9,977 bases of DNA from NCBI GenBank assembly GCA_045612485.1, contig JAZKZE010000178.1:1-9977 (forward strand), given 5' to 3'. Shown here in pieces: positions 1 to 6,292 of this stretch (positions are counted from its first letter, which is position 1; every line of letters starts with the position of its first letter). A program made the translations under genes and the position numbers. The notes under the pieces are model-generated. The model did no database searches and was not told the origin of the DNA. It worked only from the letters and a program-made list of their open reading frames with translations. Source of the DNA: RGIG5327 sp045612485. Its GTDB lineage: Bacteria > Verrucomicrobiota > Lentisphaeria > Victivallales > UBA1829.

Positions 1-223
1 TAACCACCAATAGTTCAATCAGCGTAAACGCCGATTGAGTGAAGGTGTGAAGGTGTGAAGAGCTTTTTTTGCATTCGCAAAAAAAGCGTGAAGTGCGCCC
101 TGTCGGGCGTAAGGATGTGTAGTTTTTATAATTTTTTTTGAGGTAATACAACGGAAAAACACATACTTGACAAGTTGCACTCACCAGAAGCTCAATGAGA
201 GTGAAGTTCTGTCTTTTTTTCAT
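1..223 (-). CDS. Pseudopilin-like protein with two prepilin N-terminal motifs (partial, runs off left edge)
   Basis: Reading the minus strand from the ATG at 223 gives 74 codons without a stop up to the window edge. The protein begins MKKRQNFTLIELLV, the class III signal of type IV pilins and type II secretion pseudopilins (Phe at +1, Glu at +5), which a prepilin peptidase cleaves before the Phe. A second copy, QSAFTLIELLVV, begins at residue 63, with its Phe at 66, and is cut off just where the long hydrophobic helix should follow. The first copy is followed by SATCQVCVF and then a Lys/Arg/Ser-rich linker, so it lacks a normal helix. The start is supported by AAAGGA at 238-233, 9 bases upstream; there is no other in-frame ATG. 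It lies 23 bases after the DUF4838 gene and is probably cotranscribed with it. The motif assignment is strong; the function and the reason for two motifs are unknown. Confidence 0.8.
   Translation of the reverse strand, partial: MKKRQNFTLIELLVSATCQVCVFPLYYLKKNYKNYTSLRPTGRTSRFFCECKKSSSHLHTFTQSAFTLIELLVV
15..109. repeat. Hairpin and tandem-repeat cluster inside the pseudopilin linker
   Basis: Several structured elements are packed together. An imperfect inverted repeat lies at 15-38 (TCAATC, GCG, loop TAAA, CGC, GATTGA, with one mismatch). An 8-base direct repeat GTGAAGGT occurs 2.75 times at 39-60, with a further partial copy GTGAAGTG at 88-95. A perfect 11-base stem GCTTTTTTTGC / GCAAAAAAAGC with a 4-base loop spans 62-87. 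A 5-base stem CGCCC / GGGCG with loop TGTC spans 96-109. All of it lies within the open minus-strand frame of the pseudopilin, between and partly over the two FTLIELLV-coding segments. It has the look of a small dispersed repeat that is also translated. Confidence 0.7.
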
Positions 224-246
224 TTTTGTAAGTCCTTTCTATTATT

Positions 247-3192
247 TTATTGTTTGATTTCCATTATTTTTATATCGTCCAGATGAACATATTTTCCGGA
301 AAACTGCAGGATCAGTCTTTTGGAGGAACTGCCTTCAAGGGTAAAGAAAGTGGAAAATAACTTCCACTCTTTTCCTTTTGCAGGAAATTGTTTCTGTCCG
401 ATTTTTTTTCCTCCTGCACCCACATAGAGGGAAAGAAAACCATCCCCTTTGAGTTTCAGAGTCAATTTATAGTTTCTTTTGCTGTTTCCTGTTATACGCA
501 ACTGCTGCCAGATCACAGGAGCAGTATTATACTGCATTTTTTTATCCCATTTTTCAAAACCGATCACAAGAAAATTATTCCCTTCCGCAGCGTGCGTATT
601 TCTGACGGAGGCTGTTCCCGGATAATTTTTATGAAAGACCCAGTTTTCCGGTACATAGGTAGTAAAGTGCCAGTTGAGCCCGCTTTTGCGACTCACTCTT
701 TTATTGGTGAGATTTTCAAAGGAACCGTTGGCAAGAATGGGGGCAGCGCCTCCGAATGAGGCGGTTTTGAAATGGCTCAATGTATGGAAATTACCGCCTT
801 TTCCGGTAAAAGCCCCGAAAACGGTTTCCCCTTTTTCTGAAAGAGCGATCCTTCCCGCATTGATCTTCCACAGGGCTGTTTCCGACAGTCTGCCAAGATC
901 TTTTACCGGGATCTTCACTTCTGCTGTCCAGAACTTTTCTTCATCTTTTACAGCATAGGTGAATGTGGGCTTTTTCCTTACTTCCGCTTTTGACATATTT
1001 ACTGTATCCGCATCATAAGTTATCCCATTACGGGTAAAGGCAATATGCCTGTATATGCCTTTTTTCACCAGTTCCGGCGTAAGGATAAGGATTTCCAGAT
1101 GACTTGCCCACCAGGGGAAAACTCCTTTATACTCCTTCACATCCTTTGTTTTGCCGCCGGAAGCTTTGAAACACTTGAAGCCGAAGTATATATTATCTTT
1201 GTCATACAGAAGTTTCACTTCCGTTTCCGGTGTCATTTTTTCTGAAATAAAATGTCCCACCGTCAACTCTTTTCTTGTGCAGTAAAGGTCGGTAACACTT
1301 TGTGCCTTGTACCACTCCTTTTCATCAAGTTTGCCGTCAATAACGATTTTTTCCGCTTTCTCACCGTGAAGCATATCATCAGCGGGCAGAAATTTACTGA
1401 AAGAAGATTCCTGATATACTTTTTTGAAAAGTTCCCTGTCTTTGGCAATACGGGCAAGGATAACCTGATCCCCTTTGACCTTTTCCATGGCTCTGTCCAG
1501 TAATGCCGGCAGTTCTTTTGCAATACCGGGGAAATCATAAACTTTTCCAAAAATATCATTACTTCCTCCGTAGCCTGCATGACCGTTTGTTTTGATAAAG
1601 GCTTCTTCCAGCAAATGCCGGAATCTTTTCATTTCCTCTGCCCCGTTTCCATAGTAACAGGAGAGGAGATACTCTTTTTCCTTTTTCCAATCCCCCTGCG
1701 GGTGATAATTGAGATACCCCAGAAGGGCGGCGGGAAGCCACAGACTTTCCCAGTGATTGAGATTATAATATTTCTGATAGTATTTGCCTTTGTAATAGGG
1801 CTGTGCCCCGCCGATAACAAAAAAGTTCATGCCGGAAACATTCTTTTTCATATAGAGAAGTGCGTCCTGCATATAAGCATTTTCCATGGGAAGATATGGG
1901 GCTGTTCCGGGCAGAACTTCCAGATATTCATAGATCTGATTTCCAATCCCTTTTTTCCAGAAACTCTGAAGCATGGTAAAATATTTTCTGTTTCCAGGAC
2001 ACCTTTCATCCTCAAGAGCATGCAGATAACAGCGTCCATGGGGACAGAGATAGACAAAGAGCCTTTCATGGGAATACATCTTTGTTTTCTGCGGTACCGC
2101 CCGGTAATCCTGATAGATTCCCACTTTTATACGCAGACGGGGGTATTTATCCAGAAGGTTCGAGGCAAGAAAATTTACAAAATCCCACCATCTGTCACTG
2201 TATTTACCTTTGTAGGCGTGTTTGGGATCATCCAGACGGGTGCAGTTTTCACACTCACACCATGAATAATGGTCATCATTGAAAAGTGTGATAAGCAGAT
2301 ACCGGTCTTTCCCGTATCTGTTTATGATCTTTTCCGCATTTTCCAGCATCCTTTTTTTTACATCCGGATTGCTTAAACAGGGCTGGGAAACAGGATCTTT
2401 ACTTTGGGAAATATTTTTACTTATGACTCTTTTGCCGTTCTTCAATCCGAAATATTCCGGATGTTTTTTGAATAATTCTGCTGCTTTCCTGTCTATATTT
2501 TCATCAGATCCCACAAGCAGCCTTGTAAGGATATGACCGCCCCAGAAGATCTCATCGGTAAGTCCGAGTTTTTCTGCATGAGTATATTGCTCTTTGAATT
2601 TTGGCTTTTCCTTCTGGTGTGCGGGGGGAAATGCGACAGTATTCAACCCCATACCGATGATAGCGTGGAGCATTTGAGGAGTCGTCCATACCCCGTTTGC
2701 CGTTATGTTGGCATCCGGGAATACTGGATTATGGATATAAAAACCATCCGGAACAGTAAAGGATTCTTTTGCCGGAACAAAGGGAGCTGTCCGGGGATGA
2801 AAAAAACGTACTCCCCCATATTCCCGTAAAAGAAAATAAACAGCATTGGGGAAGGCGCGATCCCTTTTCCCGTAAATGGTGAGTGTTTTTTCCGTTGATT
2901 CAATGGCAAAACCTGTATCGGCAAGAGAAGCAAATCTTTCTGCATAAGGCAGGGATAATTTCTCAAACTTTATACAGGAAAGATCTTTGGAATATTCTTT
3001 TTTGATCTGTAAGGCTTCCCCTGTCATCTTTTTGATATGTTTTGTCAGGATCTCCGAAGCTGTACGCTGGGATTCTGAAGCATTTTCCGGTAAAAGGATA
3101 TAAGCATACCTCTTCCCGTCCTTTACGATATCCATACCGCAAAGGGCGATGGAAAAAATAAAAAGTAAAAAAATGTGAAGTATGTTTTTCAT
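247..3192 (-). CDS. Secreted DUF4838 protein with CBM9-like and C-terminal beta-sandwich domains
   Basis: The 981-residue product starts with a Sec signal peptide (Lys at 2, hydrophobic core about 4-18). The Cys at 18 has Leu before it, so it does not fit a lipobox well. Residues about 25-135 resemble the N-terminal domain of alpha-glucuronidases. About 155-440 is the DUF4838 core, recognised by the WCECENC motif at 311-317 in a FNDD...WCECENC context, with three further Cys at 383, 388 and 398. About 612-815 looks like a CBM9-type domain (IVIDGKLDEKEW opening, then DKDNIYFGF). About 820-978 looks like a CBM4/9 galactose-binding-like sandwich (NGSFEN opening, HLDDIKI ending). It probably acts outside the cytoplasm on a glycan; no catalytic residues or substrate can be assigned. 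AGGA precedes the ATG by 9-10 bases. It is the second gene of an operon behind the isomerase/epimerase. The frame is intact. Confidence 0.9.
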   Translation of the reverse strand: MKNILHIFLLFIFSIALCGMDIVKDGKRYAYILLPENASESQRTASEILTKHIKKMTGEALQIKKEYSKDLSCIKFEKLSLPYAERFASLADTGFAIESTEKTLTIYGKRDRAFPNAVYFLLREYGGVRFFHPRTAPFVPAKESFTVPDGFYIHNPVFPDANITANGVWTTPQMLHAIIGMGLNTVAFPPAHQKEKPKFKEQYTHAEKLGLTDEIFWGGHILTRLLVGSDENIDRKAAELFKKHPEYFGLKNGKRVISKNISQSKDPVSQPCLSNPDVKKRMLENAEKIINRYGKDRYLLITLFNDDHYSWCECENCTRLDDPKHAYKGKYSDRWWDFVNFLASNLLDKYPRLRIKVGIYQDYRAVPQKTKMYSHERLFVYLCPHGRCYLHALEDERCPGNRKYFTMLQSFWKKGIGNQIYEYLEVLPGTAPYLPMENAYMQDALLYMKKNVSGMNFFVIGGAQPYYKGKYYQKYYNLNHWESLWLPAALLGYLNYHPQGDWKKEKEYLLSCYYGNGAEEMKRFRHLLEEAFIKTNGHAGYGGSNDIFGKVYDFPGIAKELPALLDRAMEKVKGDQVILARIAKDRELFKKVYQESSFSKFLPADDMLHGEKAEKIVIDGKLDEKEWYKAQSVTDLYCTRKELTVGHFISEKMTPETEVKLLYDKDNIYFGFKCFKASGGKTKDVKEYKGVFPWWASHLEILILTPELVKKGIYRHIAFTRNGITYDADTVNMSKAEVRKKPTFTYAVKDEEKFWTAEVKIPVKDLGRLSETALWKINAGRIALSEKGETVFGAFTGKGGNFHTLSHFKTASFGGAAPILANGSFENLTNKRVSRKSGLNWHFTTYVPENWVFHKNYPGTASVRNTHAAEGNNFLVIGFEKWDKKMQYNTAPVIWQQLRITGNSKRNYKLTLKLKGDGFLSLYVGAGGKKIGQKQFPAKGKEWKLFSTFFTLEGSSSKRLILQFSGKYVHLDDIKIMEIKQ

Positions 3193-3209
3193 AAGACTAT
3201 CCTATTATT

Positions 3210-4151
3210 TTACCAGACCGGATTTTCCCCTCTTTCGATATAATCAAAAATCCTGACCACTTCCCTTGCGATCACATGGTTCGTGGCAAAATTGCTTTCA
3301 TTCTGTATGCTTTTCAGATTGGGGCAGGCGAAAAGCTGTTTCAGAAGCCTTTTCCAGTTGATCGTCCCTCTTCCGGGACAACCGGGAAGGGTGTGATTAT
3401 CCCCGTACCCGTCATTGTCATGCAGATGACAGGTGACTACATGGGGTGCAAGAAGGGCAAGGGCATCTTCTTCCAGTTTCAAACCTTCAAACCAGACGAT
3501 TTCGTGGAAGGTGGGTTTATATTTTACCGGATCTTTTTCCGTACGGGAGCCGTCTGCATGATAAAGATATTTTGACATCATATTGGCGTGACCGGAATCA
3601 TAGCAGCATTTTACAAAGGGGGAGGAAAAATGATTGACATAGTACAACAGTTCGCCGGGGGCATTTACCGGTTCAAAAGAGTTTTCCACCGCAAGGATAC
3701 AGTTGTTTTTTTCTGCATAGGGGATGATTTTTTCCAGAGTATCAAGGGCAAGGGGGCGTAATACATCGAATCCGATGTGACCGGGCCTTCTGCACCAGGG
3801 GGCGGCTCCCACATGGACTGTATAAGTTTCTATCCCCAGTTCCCCGCAGATATCCAGAGCTTTCTTATGATCCTCAATGATTCTTTCATGTTCTTCAGGT
3901 ATATCCAGATCGTAACGGGGGCCTGCAAGTCCGTGGGCATCCTTTGTGACAAGGGAAAGTTTTTTCAGGATCTTTTTATAATTTTCCAGATATTCCTTAT
4001 TTTCCATCATGCTGACAAGCTGGCGGCTCATGGTGGTGATGCGTTCCGCTCCGGCGGCGGCAAGTTCCGCCATAAAGTTTTCTTCCAGACATTCCGGAAC
4101 AACGTTCCACGCTGCAAAATGGGATACTTTGAATTTCTTTTCCTGTACCAT
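3210..4151 (-). CDS. Sugar phosphate isomerase/epimerase (xylose isomerase-like TIM barrel)
   Basis: A 313-residue cytosolic protein of the AP-endonuclease-2/xylose-isomerase-like TIM-barrel family. Expected metal and acid/base positions are present in order: Glu156 (AVENS), Asp185 and His188 (CYDSGH), His242/His244/Asp245 (HLHDND), the GYGDNHTLPGCPGRGTINW loop, and Glu285 (QNES). Proteins of this group (tagatose/psicose 3-epimerases, IolE/IolI-like enzymes) interconvert ketoses or inosose-type sugars at a divalent metal; the exact substrate cannot be read here. I chose the ATG at 4151 because GAGAGG sits 7 bases upstream; the in-frame TTG at 4157 would leave only 1 base of spacing. It is first in the operon with the DUF4838 gene (17-base gap). 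A likely promoter is at 4206-4233, in the region shared with the divergent AraC-type gene. Confidence 0.9.
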   Translation of the reverse strand: MVQEKKFKVSHFAAWNVVPECLEENFMAELAAAGAERITTMSRQLVSMMENKEYLENYKKILKKLSLVTKDAHGLAGPRYDLDIPEEHERIIEDHKKALDICGELGIETYTVHVGAAPWCRRPGHIGFDVLRPLALDTLEKIIPYAEKNNCILAVENSFEPVNAPGELLYYVNHFSSPFVKCCYDSGHANMMSKYLYHADGSRTEKDPVKYKPTFHEIVWFEGLKLEEDALALLAPHVVTCHLHDNDGYGDNHTLPGCPGRGTINWKRLLKQLFACPNLKSIQNESNFATNHVIAREVVRIFDYIERGENPVW

Positions 4152-4205
4152 GAACAAACCTCTCTTTTTTAAGGAAAATTCTGTTTACATATTTTATTTA
4201 TATAT

Positions 4206-4233
4206 ATTATATATGATTTTTTCCTTGATTCAA
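4206..4233 (-). promoter_or_regulatory. Putative sigma70-type promoter of the epimerase-DUF4838-pseudopilin operon
   Basis: On the minus strand, TTGAAT (4233-4228), a 16-base spacer and a perfect TATAAT (4211-4206) lie about 55 bases upstream of the epimerase ATG. The -35 box overlaps one end of the first 34-base direct repeat, the arrangement expected for an AraC-type activator site. Surrounding DNA is very AT-rich, so a chance match is possible. Confidence 0.55.
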
Positions 4234-4257
4234 GAGAAAAATATAGTATATTTTACA
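4224..4257 (+). repeat. 34-base direct repeat, copy 1 (candidate AraC site or tandem promoter)
   Basis: CTTGATTCA, 12 poorly conserved bases, then AGTATATTTTACA. It matches copy 2 at 4285-4318 exactly in both outer blocks (9 of 9 and 13 of 13) and in 3 of the 12 central bases, with identical length. In this copy the first block extends to CTTGATTCAAG, an 11-base palindrome. Read rightwards it also contains TTGATT, 16 bases, TATATT, which resembles a promoter. Read leftwards it abuts the epimerase -35 box. Confidence 0.65.
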
Positions 4258-4284
4258 TAAAAAGATGTATAATCTGACTGTATG

Positions 4285-4318
4285 CTTGATTCAGAAAAGT
4301 TTTGCAGTATATTTTACA
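4285..4318 (+). repeat. 34-base direct repeat, copy 2 (candidate AraC site or tandem promoter)
   Basis: Second copy, exactly 61 bases (close to six helical turns) to the right of copy 1 and on the same strand. Its conserved blocks include TTGATT (4286-4291) and TATATT (4308-4313). Confidence 0.65.
4286..4313 (+). promoter_or_regulatory. Putative promoter of AraC-type regulator 1
   Basis: TTGATT, a 16-base spacer and TATATT point rightwards and would start transcription near 4320. That leaves a leader of about 60 bases before the ATG at 4382 which would carry the palindrome at 4325-4347. Copy 1 of the direct repeat offers a second, upstream candidate (4225-4252). The call rests on box similarity only. 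Confidence 0.45.
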
Positions 4319-4324
4319 GAAGAC

Positions 4325-4347
4325 GGGGTGATTTTAGAAATCACCTC
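4325..4347 (+). promoter_or_regulatory. Palindrome in the leader of AraC-type regulator 1
   Basis: GGTGATTT, TAG, AAATCACC is a perfect 8-base inverted repeat (4327-4345); as RNA the stem extends by one G-U and one G-C pair to 4325-4347. It lies just after the predicted transcription start and 34 bases before the regulator ATG. It could be an operator for autorepression or a leader hairpin. A similar GGTAAT/ATTACC dyad lies at the same place before regulator 2. Confidence 0.5.
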
Positions 4348-4381
4348 AGGCAAAAAGGATATTTGCAAAGGTGTTTTGAAA

Positions 4382-5230
4382 ATGAAACCTACCTATTACA
4401 ACTGGGGGCTTTCTGCGGAAAGACCTTTCGTGATCCGTTTCCAGACCGTACAGGAAAATAGGAATTGTGATATGGATTACGATTTTCATAAATCCCTGCA
4501 CATGAATATTGTTATGCAGGGGGATTATGGCGGGGATATTTGCGGATCACCATATCACTGTCAGGAGGGGGAAGCATTTATTACTGCTCCCTGGGAACCC
4601 CACCGGGCAACGGTAAGCATACACGGAGCAGTCTGTTATATGATCGCCATATCCCTGGATGAACTTGCTCCCGCTCTTCTTTACGGCAGAAAGACTCTTT
4701 CCACCTTTCTCTCCTTTCCCCCGGAAAAACGATTTGCGCTTCTGCGGGAAAAGGATCTGATGAAATACTGCCGTCAATGCGGGGAGGAGATAAGGAAAAA
4801 CGGGGAAAAGAATATTCTTCAGAACTGGAAAAGCATACTGGATTGTTTTATCAATATCGTTGACGCACTGGGGGTACTTCCGGAACAGCAGGAACTCAGG
4901 GCGGATTTTTCAAAAATACTGCCTGCACTGCACCGGATCAACAGCGGCAAAAGTGTCACCACGGCGGAAGAGGCGGCAAAATTGTGCAATCTGAGCACCA
5001 GCAGATTCCGTGTGCTTTTCAAACAGCTTTTTCATAAGACTTTTGCAGCATACGAACTCAATTACCGTCTGAACTGTGCTGCCGATGATATTCTCAATTC
5101 CCGTATGACGGTAAAAGATGCCGCTTTTGAATGGGGATTTTTTGATACCAGTCACTTTTCCCGGCTTTTCAAACTTTCCTTCGGCTGTTCCCCCGGTCAA
5201 TACAAGAAACGGGAACAGAGGAAAGAGTAG
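4382..5230 (+). CDS. AraC-family transcriptional regulator 1
   Basis: A 282-residue cytosolic DNA-binding protein. The N-terminal half (about 30-100) has the cupin-like sensor pattern of sugar-responsive AraC proteins: HKSLHMNIVMQGDYGG, then EGEAFITAPWEPH. The C-terminal part (about 180-278) has both helix-turn-helix units, the first around TAEEAAKLCNLSTSRFRVLF (194-213) and the second MTVKDAAFEWGFFDTSHFSRLF, ending with the family signature GCSPGQYKKR. The frame is open back to an ATG at 4265, but the extra 39 residues cover the promoter repeats and have no ribosome binding site; AAAGGTG at 4367-4373 supports the ATG at 4382. It is divergent from the epimerase operon, its most likely target together with itself, and converges on the permease gene with 5 bases between the stops. 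The inducer is unknown; a sugar is likely by family. Confidence 0.92.
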   Translation: MKPTYYNWGLSAERPFVIRFQTVQENRNCDMDYDFHKSLHMNIVMQGDYGGDICGSPYHCQEGEAFITAPWEPHRATVSIHGAVCYMIAISLDELAPALLYGRKTLSTFLSFPPEKRFALLREKDLMKYCRQCGEEIRKNGEKNILQNWKSILDCFINIVDALGVLPEQQELRADFSKILPALHRINSGKSVTTAEEAAKLCNLSTSRFRVLFKQLFHKTFAAYELNYRLNCAADDILNSRMTVKDAAFEWGFFDTSHFSRLFKLSFGCSPGQYKKREQRKE

Positions 5231-5235
5231 GAACT

Positions 5236-6168
5236 TCACAATGAAAGGATTTTCGCATCCGCAAGAAAATAGCAGAAGATCCCCGCAAGGATAAGAGTAA
5301 GTCCGCCGATAAAATATTTTCCGGCTTTCTCCCTGAAAAAAAGAATACTCCATACAGAATAAAGTGCTATACACAATCCGATGGCGACAGGAAAGAATAT
5401 CCCGTTCATTCCGTATGCTTTAAGTTTATCCAGTGCAATAAACTGTATATACGTTGTGGCAACAGTCTGCACGGCAAAGCAAAGGATGAGAAGAAGAGCT
5501 TTTTTACTGAGAAAAAATCCTTTTTCTTTAGTGATGATCTTGCAGAAAAGTGCAGCAATAAAGGTGCAGAAACAGGCAAGAGAGGTCCGCAGCATACCGG
5601 CATCCGGATAGGAAAGAAAACTGCTTGCTGAAATCATACTCTGGGCTGTTCCCAGTACAAAAAAAGCAAGGATGGCAAGTCTTACGCCTTTTTCCGGCTG
5701 TGATGACTCCTTCTGCTCTGCGGCAGAGGTCTTTGCCGCAAAAAAGATCATACCGGCAAGGACGGAAAGAGTTCCTGCTGCTTTCAGAAGATTCCAGGGT
5801 TCGGAAAAAATAAGAGTGATGGCAAGAAAGGGAAGGATAAAGGCACTTTGACCCATCGCCCAGCAAACACCGCTTTTTCCGTAAGCCATACTTTTCTGGA
5901 GGATAAAGGAGCCTGCAATGTTGGTGAAAAATGCCCCGGAAATAAAAAGCAGATAGCCGGTGGAGGGCAGGGGGATCGCTCCGGAAACAAGGGCGGATAC
6001 TTTTGTAATGAAAAGGAGGGTGAGAAGAGTGGAAAGTGCCCCCATGACAAGCATGACATTATAAAGACTCAATTTCCATTTTGCCATGCTTTTGTAATAG
6101 ACACCTACAAAAGACCACAAAAGTCCCGTAAGGAATGTAAGCAGAAAACCCGTCAGTAAATCATTCAT
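5236..6168 (-). CDS. 10-TM DMT-superfamily permease (EamA/RhaT-like sugar transporter candidate)
   Basis: A 310-residue inner-membrane protein with about ten hydrophobic helices (roughly 3-25, 33-55, 70-90, 98-120, 128-146, 163-183, 192-212, 222-245, 253-277, 284-304) and a hydrophilic Lys/Glu-rich loop near 147-162 dividing two five-helix halves, the drug/metabolite transporter layout. The size and the ending helix pair (FFREKAGKYFIGGLTLILAG) fit EamA-type carriers. RhaT, the L-rhamnose/H+ symporter, belongs to the same superfamily, and with rhaA nearby a deoxysugar or sugar substrate is plausible, but no substrate residues can be read. The start has only a weak purine stretch (AAAAAAGATAAAT) before it; it is kept because it completes the first helix. 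It is divergent from AraC-type regulator 2, with 124 bases shared, so control by that regulator is a reasonable guess. A weak minus-strand promoter (TTGCAA, 17, TAAATT) is possible. Confidence 0.82.
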   Translation of the reverse strand: MNDLLTGFLLTFLTGLLWSFVGVYYKSMAKWKLSLYNVMLVMGALSTLLTLLFITKVSALVSGAIPLPSTGYLLFISGAFFTNIAGSFILQKSMAYGKSGVCWAMGQSAFILPFLAITLIFSEPWNLLKAAGTLSVLAGMIFFAAKTSAAEQKESSQPEKGVRLAILAFFVLGTAQSMISASSFLSYPDAGMLRTSLACFCTFIAALFCKIITKEKGFFLSKKALLLILCFAVQTVATTYIQFIALDKLKAYGMNGIFFPVAIGLCIALYSVWSILFFREKAGKYFIGGLTLILAGIFCYFLADAKILSL

Positions 6169-6202
6169 ATTTATCTTTTTTCTTGTTTTTATAATAATTT
6201 AT

Positions 6203-6231
6203 TTGTATTTTTTTGTTTTTGCAACTATATT
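6203..6231 (+). promoter_or_regulatory. Putative promoter of AraC-type regulator 2
   Basis: TTGTAT (6203-6208), a 17-base spacer and TATATT (6226-6231) predict a start near 6238. The element TTTTTGCAACTATATTT around the -10 box resembles TTTTGCAGTATATTTT at the regulator 1 promoter. The 9-base word TTTTTGCAA recurs at 6216-6224 and 6271-6279. Confidence 0.45.
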
Positions 6232-6234
6232 TCA

Positions 6235-6254
6235 GGTAATCTTTTTACATTACC
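6235..6254 (+). promoter_or_regulatory. Dyad GGTAAT-N8-ATTACC over the predicted start of regulator 2
   Basis: A perfect 6-base inverted repeat with an 8-base spacer, sitting immediately downstream of the predicted -10 box, where a repressor or autoregulator would block transcription. Compare the GGTGAT-N7-ATCACC dyad at 4327-4345. No protein can be assigned to it. Confidence 0.45.
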
Positions 6255-6292
6255 GCAACACAATTTTATATTTTTGCAAAACAGGAGAGAAT

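Noticed and set aside
39..60. CRISPR-like array from the GTGAAGGT repeats
   Set aside because: The unit is 8 bases, tandem and without spacers, and it is part of a coding frame.
62..87. Rho-independent terminator for the DUF4838 gene
   Set aside because: The T-run is inside the stem, not after it, and the hairpin lies within the downstream pseudopilin frame.
1579..2265. 228-codon plus-strand frame opposite the DUF4838 gene
   Set aside because: Antisense shadow of a clear protein family; no ribosome binding site and no recognisable domain.
3136..3192. Lipoprotein signal in the DUF4838 protein
   Set aside because: The Cys at 18 is preceded by Leu, which does not fit the usual Gly/Ala/Ser at -1; an ordinary Sec signal is more likely.
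4152..4157. TTG start two codons upstream for the isomerase/epimerase
   Set aside because: It would lie 1 base after GAGAGG, too close for initiation; the ATG at 4151 has 7-base spacing.
4265..4381. 39-residue N-terminal extension of AraC-type regulator 1
   Set aside because: No ribosome binding site before the ATG at 4265, and the stretch covers the direct repeat and palindrome; AAAGGTG supports the ATG at 4382.
6203..6292. 30-residue extension of AraC-type regulator 2
   Set aside because: It runs through the predicted promoter and dyad, has low-complexity Phe/Tyr-rich coding, and the ATG at 6293 has a strong AGGAG site.
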